Shown: positions 5,527-5,715 of the stretch, piece by piece
Layout of the letters: each line of letters opens with the position of its first letter
How positions within the stretch are numbered: position 1 is the first letter of the stretch
Source: Acidobacteriota bacterium
Lineage (GTDB): Bacteria; Acidobacteriota; Terriglobia; Terriglobales; Acidobacteriaceae
NCBI GenBank assembly: GCA_021782675.1
Contig: JAJXUS010000162.1
Coordinates: 1-5,715 of the forward strand
Direction: 5' to 3'
Length of the DNA stretch: 5,715 nucleotides
The notes under the pieces: model-generated
Told to the model about the DNA's origin: nothing
The model's database searches: none
The model's input: only the letters and a program-made list of their open reading frames with translations
Translations under genes and position numbers: made by a program

Positions 5527-5715
5527 GTGAGCAGAGGTTCACCGGAGCAGACGGACGCCCGCCCGGCGATCGTGCTGCAGGACGTCAGCGACGCCCGGCT
5601 GTTTCAGATTCGGGTACGGCAGGCCGGCCATGCGCCGCTGCTCGCGCTTCAGCAGGTGACAGAGTTCGCCATCCGCTACAGCGACCCGCTGCCGGAAGCA
5701 TCCATTACTCAAGTA
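5527..5715 (+). CDS. Possible C-terminal GH28-like beta-helix fragment (3' partial)
   Basis: An open frame runs from a GTG at 5527 to the right edge (63 codons), with a TGA in the same frame at 5518-5520. Third codon positions are mostly G/C after the first few codons, as in real genes here. The product includes RPAIVLQDVSDARLFQIRV, then APLLALQQVTEFAIRYSDPLP. This alternation of short strands with V/L-x-V-x-x ladders resembles the last coils of right-handed beta-helix proteins, in particular the C-terminus of GH28/pectate-lyase-like enzymes. If so, the catalytic region is missing, because the similarity begins about 12 residues after the GTG. It could be a decayed remnant or a short gene. 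AGGTGAGG just upstream could serve as a ribosome-binding site. The family call comes from memory and is weak; the coding call is somewhat stronger. Confidence 0.4.
   Translation, partial: MSRGSPEQTDARPAIVLQDVSDARLFQIRVRQAGHAPLLALQQVTEFAIRYSDPLPEASITQV

Noticed and set aside
5541..5715. Minus-strand open frame at the right edge
   Set aside because: Open but lacking protein-like character or a start with a ribosome-binding site; the plus-strand frame has better third-position GC and a plausible beta-helix pattern.

Overview
The window is about 5.7 kb of GC-rich, densely coding bacterial chromosome with no rRNA, tRNA, phage or insertion-sequence genes. Codon third positions are strongly G/C. 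The two ~50-bp repeats at 4172-4270, each built on an ATTCCC...GGGAAT palindrome, resemble dispersed repeats I associate with Acidobacteriota of the class Terriglobia. The mix of an exported Gfo/Idh/MocA oxidoreductase, a Prx6-type peroxiredoxin and a possible GH28-like fragment fits that group. The assignment is an inference from memory, with moderate to low confidence.

Left part, plus strand: the 3' portion of a metallo-beta-lactamase-fold hydrolase (1-765, start outside the window), a 111-bp spacer holding two small hairpins, and a PfpI/DJ-1-family gene (877-1440).

Centre and right, minus strand: six genes all read leftwards. In transcription order they are a zinc-ribbon plus TM2-domain membrane protein (5433-5095), a FabG-type 3-oxoacyl-ACP reductase (5038-4292), a 1-Cys Prx6-type peroxiredoxin (4061-3396, probably TTG start), an unrecognised 92-aa four-cysteine protein (3334-3056), a DUF202/YidH-type membrane protein (3023-2625) and an exported Gfo/Idh/MocA-family oxidoreductase (2571-1444). 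Gaps between them are 30-60 bp, except about 230 bp between fabG and the peroxiredoxin, which holds the tandem repeats. The likely transcription units are therefore TM2-fabG and peroxiredoxin-zinc ribbon-DUF202-oxidoreductase. The last gene converges on the PfpI gene with only 3 bp between the two stop codons.

Right edge, plus strand: a 63-codon open frame (5527 to the edge) resembles the C-terminal beta-helix end of GH28-like proteins and may be a remnant.

Functionally this looks like housekeeping and stress-related chromosome: peroxide and carbonyl detoxification, fatty-acid synthesis and small envelope proteins. I found no convincing new multi-gene system. The most interesting items are a perfect 9-bp inverted repeat that abuts the start codon of the four-cysteine protein, that protein itself, the tandem palindromic repeats, and the fragment at the right edge.
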